From positions 806,001-870,000 of the forward strand of contig NZ_AP022587.1 of the NCBI RefSeq assembly GCF_010731715.1: DNA of 64,000 nucleotides, written 5' to 3'. A model generated the notes under the pieces. The model did not search any database and was not told where the DNA came from. It saw only the letters and a program-made list of their open reading frames with translations. Source of the stretch: Mycobacterium stomatepiae (GTDB lineage: Bacteria > Actinomycetota > Actinomycetes > Mycobacteriales > Mycobacteriaceae). The translations under genes were made by a program, and so were the position numbers. This document shows positions 18,081 through 27,074 of the stretch, piece by piece. Each line of letters starts with the position of its first letter. The stretch's first letter is position 1.

Positions 18081-19667
18081 CTAATCCGAGTATGTGGTGG
18101 CGACCTCGATCAGCGCAGGTCTGTCTGCGGCAAGCGCGGTCACGAATGCGCGTGTGAAATCGTCTGGTGTGCTTACCGATACTGCGCTGACGCCGTACTC
18201 TTCGGCGATGCGGACGAAGTCGATGCCGCCCAACTTCAGGCCAGCGGTTTCCCCCGTTCCGAGCAGCGCGGCGAAATCGTGCAGGGCTCCGTAGACGCCG
18301 TTGTTGAGAATAATGATCACGACCGGAATCTGATAGCGCGCAGCGGTCCACAGTGCGACGATGCCGTAGTTAGCGGAGCCATCTCCGATGAGCCCGATGA
18401 CCTGACGTCGTGGTGCCGCCAACTGCGCTCCGACCGCGGCAGGCAAGCCGAACCCGAGACCGCCCGCCGCACAGGAGTAATAGCTGCCCTGCTGGCGCAG
18501 GTTCATTTGCGACCAGAATGCCTCGCTTGTCGAGGTCGATTCGTTGACGTAGATGGCGTCACGAGGCGCGCTGGCACGGATCAAAGCGAACAGTTGCTCG
18601 GGGTGGATGGCGTTGTCGCAGGACCTCTGCTCGGGGTAGTCGGGCCGTGCTGGTAACGGGCTCCGGGACGAATCGCTTACGAGTTCGGCGAGCTCGCAAA
18701 GAGTTTGGCCCACGGGAGCGACCACCGCTTCCCCTACCGGAGCCCGGGCCGCTTCTCGCGGGTCATCAGTCACCTGGACCAGCCGAGCGTTCTTTGGCAG
18801 GTAGTCGCCCGGATCGTATTGGTGGTAGCGAAAGGCCGGTGCACCGACGACAAAGATCACGTCGTGGTCAGCCAACGCAGTGGATATCGCAGCTATCCCG
18901 GCCGGCAATAATCCGCGGAACGCCGGATGGCGGGTTGGGAAGGGGCATCGGGGTGCCGAGGGCGCGATCCACACCGGTAGTTGTAGCTTGTCGGCAAGCC
19001 GAACGGCGTCCTGGTTGGCATGGTCGGCGTCCACCGCGGCGCCGAGTACGAGGACAGGGTTCGACGCGGACTCTAGGAGGTTGGCGAGCTCCCGCAATTG
19101 GGCGTTCGATGCTGCCGAAGCACCCTGCACCGTACGGCCGAGCAAACGTTTGGTCGGACCGACTGCAGGTAGTGCCCAGTCGTCATACGGAATCGACAGA
19201 TATACCGGCCCTTTCGGGGCAAGCATGGCAGTGTGAATGGCTTGATCGATCGTCCGCGGCACGTCTTCTGCGCTGGCCGGCTCGACCGACAGCTTAACCA
19301 GAGGCTTCGCCAAGGCCGTCGCGTCGACATTGGCCAACATGACCTCCTGGCCAATCATCGGCCGAACTTGCTGACCCGCCATCACCACGATCGGGGTATG
19401 CGAGTACACGGTATTCGTCAACGCGCCCATCGCATTTCCCGATCCCGCTGCGGAATGCAGATTCACCAACACAGCGTCTCCACTAGCCATTGAATAGCCG
19501 TCCGCCATCGACAGGGCGACATCTTCGTGCAGGCCAAGCACGTAGCGGAAATCGTCAGGCATACCCGCGAGGAACGGCAGCTCGTTGGATCCCGGATTAC
19601 CAAAGATCGTGGTCAATCCGCGGGCGCGGAGCAATTCGTACGTGACGTCACGGACGGTCGTGGACAC
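18081..19667 (-). CDS. mdlC: Benzoylformate decarboxylase (thiamine diphosphate)
   Basis: 528 residues matching the Pseudomonas mandelate-pathway enzyme along the whole length. It decarboxylates benzoylformate to benzaldehyde and CO2. Catalytic residues are kept: S27 in GNPGSNELPF, E48 in GLHEDVA, H71 in NLHSAAG and the His of RYHQYDPGDYL. Shared stretches include VYLSIPYDDW, PSAPRCPFPTRHP and SYYSCAAGGLGFGLPAA, with the TPP motif GDGSANYG. It starts at GTG 19667 behind AAGG. No mandelate dehydrogenase or benzaldehyde dehydrogenase lies beside it, so it stands alone, perhaps feeding from the aromatic pathways nearby. Confidence 0.88.
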   Translation of the reverse strand: MSTTVRDVTYELLRARGLTTIFGNPGSNELPFLAGMPDDFRYVLGLHEDVALSMADGYSMASGDAVLVNLHSAAGSGNAMGALTNTVYSHTPIVVMAGQQVRPMIGQEVMLANVDATALAKPLVKLSVEPASAEDVPRTIDQAIHTAMLAPKGPVYLSIPYDDWALPAVGPTKRLLGRTVQGASAASNAQLRELANLLESASNPVLVLGAAVDADHANQDAVRLADKLQLPVWIAPSAPRCPFPTRHPAFRGLLPAGIAAISTALADHDVIFVVGAPAFRYHQYDPGDYLPKNARLVQVTDDPREAARAPVGEAVVAPVGQTLCELAELVSDSSRSPLPARPDYPEQRSCDNAIHPEQLFALIRASAPRDAIYVNESTSTSEAFWSQMNLRQQGSYYSCAAGGLGFGLPAAVGAQLAAPRRQVIGLIGDGSANYGIVALWTAARYQIPVVIIILNNGVYGALHDFAALLGTGETAGLKLGGIDFVRIAEEYGVSAVSVSTPDDFTRAFVTALAADRPALIEVATTYSD

Positions 19668-19875
19668 TTGTCACCTTACCGTTGTCAGCAGGGCAGGCCG
19701 ACCGTCGGGCAACTCATATTGCTCGACCAACGTGGCGTGGCGGTGCAGCGTCGACGGCAGAAGGCCGCTTGCACGGCCGGGTAATCCAGCAAATGTCATC
19801 TGTTGACGCTCCGTAGTTTCAGGGCTTCTAGCCGAGCTGACGATAGTAGAACGATGGCGCGTATAGCGCACCGCT

Positions 19876-19964
19876 GCGCCGGATGCCGGTCCCTTACAGC
19901 TGTACCACTCGTCCCGTCCGCTGCTGGTCCGCCCGCGTCGCATCCGTTACCTTGCGGCGCGTGT
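19876..19964 (-). pseudogene. Degenerate copy of a methyltransferase 5' end
   Basis: The DNA here aligns with the first ~85 bp of the methyltransferase at 17976: both read CCGGTCCCTT, then GTACC, then CTCGTCCC, then end in GT(C/T)ACCTT(A/G)CG. In translation, DEWYSCKGPASGAAV corresponds to DERYTGKGPASGGAV. The copy has no start codon at the equivalent place and no downstream methyltransferase, so it is a remnant of a diverged paralogue. The two copies flank the benzoylformate decarboxylase gene. Confidence 0.5.
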
Positions 19965-20114
19965 TATCGAGGAGCTCCGACGACTATTCTGGACGCCCGT
20001 CTGAATTTGGCGAGAAGCCCGCTCACTCTGCGCCCGCGAGCTGACGGCTTCGGTACAGCACCAGACGATTCAGCCACTTTTCGGCGGGTTGTCGAGCGTC
20101 TCTATTCCGTTTCC

Positions 20115-20120
20115 TACACT
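20115..20120 (+). promoter_or_regulatory. -10 element TACACT of a leaderless promoter
   Basis: TACACT fits TANNNT and ends 6 nt before GTG 20127, so transcription should start at the GTG. A TTGTCG at 20089-20094 could be the -35 element, though the 20-bp spacing is long. Confidence 0.5.
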
Positions 20121-20126
20121 GGACGA

Positions 20127-20725
20127 GTGTCTAGAGAAGTGGCGCCTCCGGCCAGGACAGTGGACGGTGCCGCGGGTGCTCGCCGCTCGGATCGGCGACC
20201 CGGTCAAACGATCCGCAAGGTCCTCGACGCCGGCCTGGAGGAACTGCGCGCCTCGTCGTACGCCAACCTGACGATGCGGGCCGTCGCCGCCCGCGCCGGG
20301 GTATCGCCGGCCAGCGCCTACACTTACTTTCCGTCGAAGAGCGCCTTGGTGGCCGCGGTCTATCTGCGCTTTCTGCACGAGCTGCCGCTGCACACCGATG
20401 TCAACGACACGACCAAGACCCGGGTGAGCGCGACGCTGCGCGACATGGCCGTGGCCGTGGCCGACGAGCCCGAGCTCAGCGCCGCGTGTGGAGCGGCCTT
20501 GATTCCGACGATCCGGCCGTCCAGCCGCTGCGCGAACAGATCGGCGACGAAGTGTCCAAGCGGATCGCCGCCGCGCTGGGCCCGGGCTGGCCGCGCGCCG
20601 TGAAATCGACGTTGCAAATGACCTTCGCCGGCGCCCTGATGACGGCGCGTTTCGTGAGCTACGAGGAGATCGCCGGGCAACTCGACGAGGCGGTCAACCT
20701 CATCCTGGGAGCCTCGGTTGCCTGA
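20127..20725 (+). pseudogene. TetR-family regulator, frameshifted
   Basis: TetR repressor of ~199 residues. The helix-turn-helix is clear (NLTMRAVAARAGVSPASAYTYFPSKSAL in two parts, residues ~50-77). The frame breaks after ELSAACGAAL at about 20500; the rest (DSDDPAVQPLREQIGDEV onward) lies in another frame to TGA 20723-20725. One missing G in TTGATT restores it. It stands 68 nt before a FadD gene on the same strand and probably controls it. It starts at a leaderless GTG. Confidence 0.8.
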
Positions 20726-20793
20726 TTGGCCGAGCACACAAGCGATTTGGACCAACCTACCCGCCGGACGCCGGCGAAACTTCGAGGAGACTC

Positions 20794-22479
20794 ATGGCTG
20801 AAAACGGATTCAACCTCTCGACGGTGTTTTCCACGCTGGCACGGACACTGCCCGAGCAACGCGCGATGTACTGGCGCGGCCGCGAGTGGACGTACGCCGA
20901 GATGGACACCCGCGTCGACGGCGTCGCCCACTACCTGTCGTCACTAGGACTGGGATGTCACACCGAACGGGATCGCTTGCCGGGCCACGAATCCGGCCAG
21001 GATCACATCGGGCTGTACCTGCGCAACGGCAACCAGTACCTGGAGGCGATGATCGGCGCCTACCGATCGCGAACCGCACCGTTCAACGTCAACTACCGTT
21101 ACGTCGACACCGAGCTGGTCTATCTGCTCGACAACGCGCAAGCCCGGGCCCTGGTCTACCACGGCGAATTCGCCCCGCGGGTCGCGGCGATACGCGATCG
21201 ACTCCCCCACCTGGAATTCCTGATCCAGGTGGCCGACGATTCCGGGCAGCCACTGCTACCCGGTGCGGTGGACTACGAATCGATCATCGAGACACCGCCG
21301 CCGCCCGGCGGAATGCCCACTCCCAGCGGGGACGACCTGTACATGCTCTACACCGGCGGCACCACCGGGATGCCCAAGGGTGTGCTGTGGCGGCAGCACG
21401 ACGTGTTCGTATCCTCCATGGGCGGGCGGCCTTTCGGCTCCGACGAGGCGATGACGACCTACGAGGAACTGGCCGAGCGCGCCTCGGCGGCGCCCGGTTT
21501 CGCGTCCGTGCTGCTGATCCCACCCCTGATGCACGGCGCCGCGCAGTGGGGTGCCTTCCAGATCATGACGATGGGCGGGTGGGTCACCTTCCCCGACGAC
21601 GTCCACCGCATACGGGCCGACGAGATTCTGCGATTGGTCGAACGCGAACGGGTGATGAGCATTCCGGTCGTCGGCGACGCGATCGCCCGTCCGCTGATCG
21701 ACGAGATCGAACGCGGCGACTACGACCTGTCGGGGCTGATCAACATCAGCAACGGCGGGGCCGCGTTGACGCCCAGCGTGCGCAAGCGCTTTGTCACCGC
21801 GCTGCCGAACCTGCTGGTGATCGACGCCGTCGGGGCCTCGGAAACGGGTCTGCAGATGAGTGCGCTGCCGACGCAGTCGGAGCCCACCGCGGTGGCGACG
21901 TTCATACCGGGATCCGAAACCGGGGTTCTGGCAATCGATTTCAGTCGTCAGATCGGCCCCGGTGGCGGTGAAGGATGGTTGGCCCGGCGCAACATGATCC
22001 CGCTCGGCTATCTCGGCGACGCGGAGAAGACGGCACGCACCTTCCCCGTCGTCGGCGGAGTGCGCTGGTCGATTCCCGGTGACCGGGCCCGGTTCCTCGC
22101 CGACGGGCGCATCGAACTGCTCGGGCGTGATGCCGTGACGATCAACTCCGGCGGCGAGAAGATCTTCGCCGAGGAGGTGGAGGCCGCGATGGCCGAGCAC
22201 CCCGGCATCTACGACGTGGTCGTGACCGGCCGGCCGTCGGAGCGCTGGGGCAATGAGGTCGTCGCGATCGTTCAGCTCGTCGAGGGCAGCGACCCCTCCG
22301 ACGACGAACTGCTGGAAACCTGCCAGCAACACATCGCCCGTTACAGGCTGCCGAAGGCCATCATCCGCACGGCCAAGGTCCAGCGCTCGCCGGCCGGCAA
22401 AGCCGACTACCGGTGGGCCAAGCAGGTCGCCGCCGAAAACCTACCCACCACAGCAGGATCGGTGAAACCGCCGGTGTGA
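20794..22479 (+). CDS. Acyl-CoA synthetase, FadD19-like
   Basis: 561-residue AMP-forming ligase. The ATP loop is LYTGGTTGMPKGVLWR; the TGGTTGxPKGVxWR form, IPPLMHGAAQWG and the end RSPAGKADYRWAK closely follow mycobacterial FadD19, the ligase for steroid side chains. The adenylate motif is SETG and the hinge GRDAVTINSGGEKI. GAGGAG stands 8 nt before ATG 20794. A ~19-residue stretch around residues 50-68 (GLGCHTERDRLPGH) looks inserted relative to FadD19. Likely substrate is a long, branched or ring-bearing acid, by family only. Confidence 0.87.
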   Translation: MAENGFNLSTVFSTLARTLPEQRAMYWRGREWTYAEMDTRVDGVAHYLSSLGLGCHTERDRLPGHESGQDHIGLYLRNGNQYLEAMIGAYRSRTAPFNVNYRYVDTELVYLLDNAQARALVYHGEFAPRVAAIRDRLPHLEFLIQVADDSGQPLLPGAVDYESIIETPPPPGGMPTPSGDDLYMLYTGGTTGMPKGVLWRQHDVFVSSMGGRPFGSDEAMTTYEELAERASAAPGFASVLLIPPLMHGAAQWGAFQIMTMGGWVTFPDDVHRIRADEILRLVERERVMSIPVVGDAIARPLIDEIERGDYDLSGLINISNGGAALTPSVRKRFVTALPNLLVIDAVGASETGLQMSALPTQSEPTAVATFIPGSETGVLAIDFSRQIGPGGGEGWLARRNMIPLGYLGDAEKTARTFPVVGGVRWSIPGDRARFLADGRIELLGRDAVTINSGGEKIFAEEVEAAMAEHPGIYDVVVTGRPSERWGNEVVAIVQLVEGSDPSDDELLETCQQHIARYRLPKAIIRTAKVQRSPAGKADYRWAKQVAAENLPTTAGSVKPPV

Positions 22480-22655
22480 GCGTCCGGACCCGCTGGCCAG
22501 CGCCGAGCTCGGCGGTGAGCCGGTGCACTGCCGGGCCTCCTGGTTTGCAGTGATCATACACACGTCAGATAGTGTCTGGTCACTGGTTAGCGTTCATCGA
22601 TCGCCGATTCCGGGCCGGCCACGCGCATCAGCAACGATTCGTTTAGCTGCGACGA

Positions 22656-22661
22656 TATGAT
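22656..22661 (+). promoter_or_regulatory. -10 element TATGAT of a leaderless promoter
   Basis: TATGAT is a near-consensus -10 and ends exactly 6 nt before GTG 22668, the same spacing as at 20127, 40014, 57967 and 60983. The transcript would begin at that GTG, not at the TetR ATG 38 nt further on. Confidence 0.5.
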
Positions 22662-22667
22662 CTAGCG

Positions 22668-22703
22668 GTGACGATGACCGACGACACGTTCGCCGCCCGC
22701 TAA
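22668..22703 (+). CDS. Possible 11-codon leaderless upstream ORF, or displaced start of the TetR gene
   Basis: GTG ACG ATG ACC GAC GAC ACG TTC... reads MTMTDDTFAAR and stops at TAA 22701-22703, two nt before the TetR ATG 22706. Two readings are possible: a true leader peptide whose termination hands ribosomes to the TetR start, or the original N-terminus of the TetR protein cut off by one lost base (CGCTAACG from CGCCTAACG would join the frames). Confidence 0.3.
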   Translation: MTMTDDTFAAR

Positions 22704-22705
22704 CG

Positions 22706-23374
22706 ATGCGCAGTCACGGTTGGGCAGGAAACACGCCCTCCTCCGACGAAGAGGCAATCGAGCGGATCCTGGATGCGGCGGACAAGATCATCGACGAACG
22801 CGGCTCGGCCATGCGGATCGCCGATGTCGCCCGCGCCCTGGGGGTGACCCGGCAGACCGTGTACCGGTACTTTCCGGGCACCCAGGCATTACTGGTGGCA
22901 AGCGTGATGCGCTCGGCCGACGGCTTCCTCGATCACCTGGCGGCCCACCTCGAGGGAATCACCGACCCCGTCCTGGCGGTGACCGAAAGTTTCGCGCTCG
23001 CCGTCGAACAGCTGGCGTCCGACAACCAGCTCGAGTTGGTACTCAACCGGCGCCACCGCGGCGGCCAAACGATCTCGATTGTGTCGGATACCGCGCTGGC
23101 ATTCGGGCGATCGATGCTGCACCGCTTCGATATCGATTGGGAGCAGCACGGTTTCGACGACGCGGGCCTGGACGAATTGAACGAATTCACCCTCCGGTTG
23201 CTGCACTCGTTCCTGGCCGACCCGGGCCGGCCCGCGCGCACCGGCACGGACCTTCGGCGCTACCTGATCCGCTGGATCGGACCGGCGATCGCCTACCCGC
23301 AAATCGCCCAGGCGATGGACCCGCTGCGGACTCCCGAACCGCGAGCCCGGCGAAGGCCGTCGGCGGCGTCCTGA
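22706..23374 (+). CDS. TetR-family transcriptional regulator
   Basis: 222-residue TetR protein. The DNA-binding helices are at residues ~30-60: MRIADVARALGVTRQTVYRYFPG. The ligand domain has no recognisable signature. The ATG 22706 has no ribosome site; translation may depend on the short leaderless ORF just upstream. It lies 226 nt after the FadD19-like gene, and a small membrane protein follows after 32 nt with a strong site, so these two may form one transcript. Target unknown. Confidence 0.8.
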   Translation: MRSHGWAGNTPSSDEEAIERILDAADKIIDERGSAMRIADVARALGVTRQTVYRYFPGTQALLVASVMRSADGFLDHLAAHLEGITDPVLAVTESFALAVEQLASDNQLELVLNRRHRGGQTISIVSDTALAFGRSMLHRFDIDWEQHGFDDAGLDELNEFTLRLLHSFLADPGRPARTGTDLRRYLIRWIGPAIAYPQIAQAMDPLRTPEPRARRRPSAAS

Positions 23375-23406
23375 TCGCGGGGCCCGCTGCCCAAGGAGGA
23401 GTAGCC

Positions 23407-23880
23407 ATGGTCGGACTTGGACAGCTCGCGCTGGACAGCGCCCCCGCTTTGGGTGCCGTGTTGCTCGCGATTGCGGCCATACAATTCCGGGGCCCCGACT
23501 ATCGGCAATTGATCCAGCAGGACATGGACCTGCTCGAGCGCCTCCCCCCGGAGGCCACCGAACGCCGAGACGCGCTGCGGAACTCGATCGATGCCCGCAT
23601 CGACGACCTCGTCGAATCGGCGAACCGGAGCCGCGCCTGGCGCCGGGCCGCGATGTCGTACCAGGGCGACTGGCGCGATGTGGTGGTCATGCTGTGCGCG
23701 GTGCTCTTCACGATCGTCTGGTGGGGCGTCGACCACAGCCGAGGCAACTGGATGCCGATGTTCATCCTTTTGATCCTGCTGTGCGTGGTAGCCGCGGCCT
23801 ACGCCTTCCGCGGCGTGCTGCGGGCGGCCAGTGCGTTCGTGCACAAGCGGCACACCGGTGAGCAAGACGCGCGAAAGTAG
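23407..23880 (+). CDS. Small membrane protein of unknown function
   Basis: 157 residues. One hydrophobic segment near residues 8-26 and two more around 98-112 and 118-138, separated by a charged, probably cytoplasmic helix rich in Glu and Arg (residues ~30-85). AAGGAGGAG stands 6 nt before ATG 23407, a strong site. It follows a TetR gene and converges with the next minus-strand pair; the 23881-24046 gap shows nothing. No family recognised. Confidence 0.7.
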   Translation: MVGLGQLALDSAPALGAVLLAIAAIQFRGPDYRQLIQQDMDLLERLPPEATERRDALRNSIDARIDDLVESANRSRAWRRAAMSYQGDWRDVVVMLCAVLFTIVWWGVDHSRGNWMPMFILLILLCVVAAAYAFRGVLRAASAFVHKRHTGEQDARK

Positions 23881-24046
23881 CTGCGCTACAGCGACTTATT
23901 GAGCGGCCGCCGGTCGGGGCGGCAATTCGGCTGGCATGAGAACGATATGCATAACGGGCGCTCGTAGTGGAAATGTGACAAACTTCAGCGCTCCCGGGAC
24001 CGGCAGCGTAAGTCCTTTGAAAGCGTTGTCACACTGAGTAGTTCGC

Positions 24047-24424
24047 TCAGTAGCGGGGCGCGGCCTCAAGAACCTCGACGGCCGCGTCGATGTTGGGAAG
24101 GATCGTCGGGCCATAGTGGCTCACCAGCTGCCCGAGCGCGCGGGCGATGTGCGGACCGACAGCACCGGCAGCCAGCACCTCCTCGGCCAAGACGATGCCG
24201 TTGACGAAGTGGCCGGCACTCAGGCGCCCATCCGGGGTGAGTTCGTAACGCCAGTCGCCGATTTGGACCCGCTCCGGCGTGGACCGGAAGAGGCCGCGCC
24301 GAGCCGGGGTCAGAATGACGCCGGGAACGCCGCAGAACACCCTGACCACTTGTCCGACGCCCCCGGGCCCGGCCAGGGCCGATCCGATCGCGCGGCTGGC
24401 CCGCTCATGGTCGTACGTCGTCAT
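24047..24424 (-). CDS. Hypothetical protein, coupled to the YbjQ-like gene
   Basis: 125 residues, mostly soluble, with a Gly-rich start (ALAGPGGVGQVVRVF) and helical end. I do not recognise a family. ATG 24424 overlaps the stop of the preceding gene by one base (TGATG), so the two are translated together and likely share a task. A TTG one codon upstream is also possible. No membrane segments or signal peptide. Confidence 0.68.
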   Translation of the reverse strand: MTTYDHERASRAIGSALAGPGGVGQVVRVFCGVPGVILTPARRGLFRSTPERVQIGDWRYELTPDGRLSAGHFVNGIVLAEEVLAAGAVGPHIARALGQLVSHYGPTILPNIDAAVEVLEAAPRY

Positions 24425-25209
24425 CAATCACTCATCGGAAGCACGAACGACGGGGTGATGGTTTGCGGCTCGCTGGTGCGGCGCACTGCGGTGCCGGCCA
24501 CGTAGAACTCGACGGTGTGATGGCCCCAGGCGTAGTTCGAGATGGCGAAATGCACGCCCACGACGCCGTTTGCACCGTCGCGCTCGGCCTCGCTCTGCAT
24601 GCGCGACATGGCCAGCTCGCGGGCCTGGTAGCTGCCCTGCGTCCACTGCGGCATCTCGGCGTTGCGCCCCACCTGGCTGAGTGTGCGCAGAAAGCCTTGC
24701 AGGGCAATGTGAAACACGCAGTTGCCCATCACGAACGCGACCGGCGCGAACCCCGAGCGCAGCAGCGTGGTCAGATCCTGGCCGGACAGGTGGCTGCTGA
24801 ATGCCTGCCCGTTGGGCCGCCGGAATGCTCCCGGCTTGGCGACGTATTTCACGGCGGTTCCGACCGCGATGAATTCCAGATGTTCGCCCTCGCCTTGGTG
24901 ACGCCAGTCCAGCCGGACCCCGACGACTCCGTCGGCGCCCAGCGCATCGGCCTCGGCCTGCATCCGCGACATCGCATTCCAGCGCGCCCGGTAGGTCGCG
25001 TCGGTCAGCACGGGCAACTCCGATTGCTGCCTGATTCCGGTGAACTGGTAGCCGACGTGATAGACGGAAACCCCCATCACCAGTTCCATCGGCTCGAATC
25101 CGGCGCCATGCAGCAGGGCGAATTCGTTGATCGAGAGATCAGACGTCCATAGCTTGCCGGCGTGCGAGAGACGTTCGCTGGCGACGGGATCGAGCTGGTT
25201 CGGTTCCAT
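24424..25209 (-). CDS. Tandem YbjQ/DUF74-like heavy-metal-binding-domain protein
   Basis: 261 residues made of two copies of one ~115-residue unit. In each copy a segment GFEPMELVMGVSVYH or GFAPVAFVMGNCVFH is followed by MSRMQAEADALGADGVVGV or MSRMQSEAERDGANGVVGV and then an EF(I/Y)(A/V)GTAV strand. The alternating helix and GAD/GAN-GVVGV pattern is that of YbjQ (DUF74), which forms rings and was named for putative metal binding. GGAGG precedes ATG 25209. Function not known; it forms a pair with the downstream 125-residue protein. Confidence 0.7.
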   Translation of the reverse strand: MEPNQLDPVASERLSHAGKLWTSDLSINEFALLHGAGFEPMELVMGVSVYHVGYQFTGIRQQSELPVLTDATYRARWNAMSRMQAEADALGADGVVGVRLDWRHQGEGEHLEFIAVGTAVKYVAKPGAFRRPNGQAFSSHLSGQDLTTLLRSGFAPVAFVMGNCVFHIALQGFLRTLSQVGRNAEMPQWTQGSYQARELAMSRMQSEAERDGANGVVGVHFAISNYAWGHHTVEFYVAGTAVRRTSEPQTITPSFVLPMSD

Positions 25210-25351
25210 GGTCAAAGGCCCTCCTGCGGTTCGCAGCCAGCGTAGGCCGCGGTGCCCTCGAACACACACATAACATGCGACATTGTTGAGCGAACCGAGG
25301 CGACGAGACCCGGCATACCGGTTGCCGGTCGCGAGTGACGCGGTCGCGTCC

Positions 25352-26767
25352 TCACGCATCCGGTGGGTAGCTGTCGTCAGGCGGCGTGTCTGGGTTGGCG
25401 TCGGGGCACTCCAGGAGCTCTTTGAGCGCATCGGGAAACGCGTCGGCCATACCCCACAGGTCGGGCAACAGATCCTGGCAGCCGATAAGGCCGATGCCCA
25501 GTTCGCCGTTGAGCGACATCACGGTGATGTTGAGTCCGGCGTCACCGATGATCGGCCCGAGCGGGTACATCGCGTCGACACGGCAACCCAGAAAGTACAG
25601 CTGATCCCGCGGGCCTTGAACATTCGACAGGATCAGGTTGTAGGCGCTGCGGTTGATCGGAATGCGCGGTAGCAGGCGCATCGCCGCACCGAACATCGTC
25701 GGACTGCCAAACTGCGTCCAGTCGTGGAGCAGGGTGGGACCCAACGCCGCAGTGTGCTCCTCGGCGGCCCTGTTTCCCGCGGCGATCGCGCGAATACGTT
25801 CGGCGGGATCGCTGATTTGGCTTTCCACCCGGCAGAACATCCAGGTGGTCTGATTGCGCCCCGGACGGTCGGACTTGCCGTGCACCGATACCGGCACGGT
25901 TGCCACCAGCGGATTGTCGGGCAGCTCACCGCGTTCCAGCAGGAATCGCCGCAACACTCCGGCACACAACGCCACGACCACGTCGTTGACGGTCACCCCG
26001 AAGCGTTCCTTCACTCTCTTGACATCGCGCATATCCAGCTGGGTGTAGGCGATGCTGCGGTACCGCGTGACGGAGCCGTTCAGCGGCGACGGCGGGGCCG
26101 AGAACGGCGCGGCCATCGTGCGGCCCTCGCGCGCCCGCAGCACGGTCTGCGCCAGCGTCAGGATCGTCGCGGGCACCACCGTCGCCAACCGCAACGGACG
26201 GCGGGCAACGCCCATCAGTCCCTTCACCGCGATCTCCAGCGGTTTACCACCACCCGCGCCACTGACGGCCTGCGGTGCCGGCGCATCGGGTTCCGAGCTG
26301 CACAGGTGGGCCAGCAGGTTGGCACCCGCGACGCCGTCGACGAGCGCGTGGTGAACCTTGAGCATCATCACGACGGAGTCGCTGTTGGCACCGCCCCGCA
26401 GGACCCACATCTCCCAGAGCGGTCGATCCCGGTCGAGCGGCAGCCCGGCGATGTAACCACAGATCTCGGCCAGCTCGCGGCGACCCCCGGACGCCGGCAC
26501 ACCGATGTGTTGTAGGTGGTGTTCCAACTGGAAATTCGCGTCGTCCACCCACACTGGGTGATCCAGATTGAGCTGGTTGTCGGCCAGCTTCATCCGGAAT
26601 TCCGCCACCCCCGCCACGCTCTTGGTCAGTGCCGAGCGAAGTTTGCCGTAGGTATAGCCCCCCGGCATTGTCGACGTGTCCAGCTCCAGCACACAGCACA
26701 CGTTCAGTGGTTGTGTCGGCGTCTCCAAGTAGAGAAAAAACGCATCCAGCCCGCTCAGTCGTTCCAT
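25352..26767 (-). CDS. Wax ester synthase/diacylglycerol acyltransferase (WS/DGAT)
   Basis: Joins acyl-CoA to diacylglycerol or fatty alcohols, making storage triacylglycerol or wax esters. 471 residues with the catalytic HHALVDG motif at 139-145 and the family starts MERLSGLDAFFLYLE and PLWEMWVL. The C-terminal domain has NLILSNVQGP, as in mycobacterial Tgs proteins. Intact. Its promoter region carries a 23-bp perfect palindrome 56 bp upstream of the ATG, so it is probably under repression. Confidence 0.9.
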   Translation of the reverse strand: MERLSGLDAFFLYLETPTQPLNVCCVLELDTSTMPGGYTYGKLRSALTKSVAGVAEFRMKLADNQLNLDHPVWVDDANFQLEHHLQHIGVPASGGRRELAEICGYIAGLPLDRDRPLWEMWVLRGGANSDSVVMMLKVHHALVDGVAGANLLAHLCSSEPDAPAPQAVSGAGGGKPLEIAVKGLMGVARRPLRLATVVPATILTLAQTVLRAREGRTMAAPFSAPPSPLNGSVTRYRSIAYTQLDMRDVKRVKERFGVTVNDVVVALCAGVLRRFLLERGELPDNPLVATVPVSVHGKSDRPGRNQTTWMFCRVESQISDPAERIRAIAAGNRAAEEHTAALGPTLLHDWTQFGSPTMFGAAMRLLPRIPINRSAYNLILSNVQGPRDQLYFLGCRVDAMYPLGPIIGDAGLNITVMSLNGELGIGLIGCQDLLPDLWGMADAFPDALKELLECPDANPDTPPDDSYPPDA

Positions 26768-26822
26768 AGCCGCCCGCTCGACCAGTGACCTTCGTAAACC
26801 CCCCCGGCGCCTAGGAGTCTAG

Positions 26823-26845
26823 GTAGCTGACCAGTGGTCAGCTAC
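26823..26845. promoter_or_regulatory. Perfect 23-bp palindrome in the WS/DGAT-ABC divergent promoter
   Basis: GTAGCTGACCA-G-TGGTCAGCTAC: two exact 11-bp arms around one base. It lies 56 bp from the WS/DGAT start and ~230 bp from the ABC transporter start. A further GACCAGTGACC half-site is at about 26779-26789, closer to the WS/DGAT gene. The form suits a TetR or GntR dimer; no regulator gene is adjacent. The rest of the 26768-27074 gap shows nothing else. Confidence 0.55.
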
Positions 26846-27074
26846 TCCGAGAGAAGGCGTACTCGGTTAAATCTTGAAGACATACCGTCACGGTATCCAC
26901 CGACGTGCGGGCGACCGGGGCCGGCGGACCGCACGCGGGCACCGCCTCGTGGGCCGCGCCGAACCCTGAATGAACCGATCACGGTTGGGTCTCGTTAACC
27001 GGGTACCAGCGCCTTGGGCGCCGTGCGGATAGCGGCAGACACGCGCTGATCAGATGCGGACTCGCAGGAGGATC

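Noticed and set aside
25310..25328. CCGGCA...TGCCGG hairpin after WS/DGAT as a terminator
   Set aside because: Only 6 bp of stem with a 7-nt loop and no T run; such repeats are frequent at this GC.
26823..26845. Assigning the palindrome to FadR, KstR or KstR2
   Set aside because: The TGACCA-G-TGGTCA order does not match their known sites; only a resemblance in bases.
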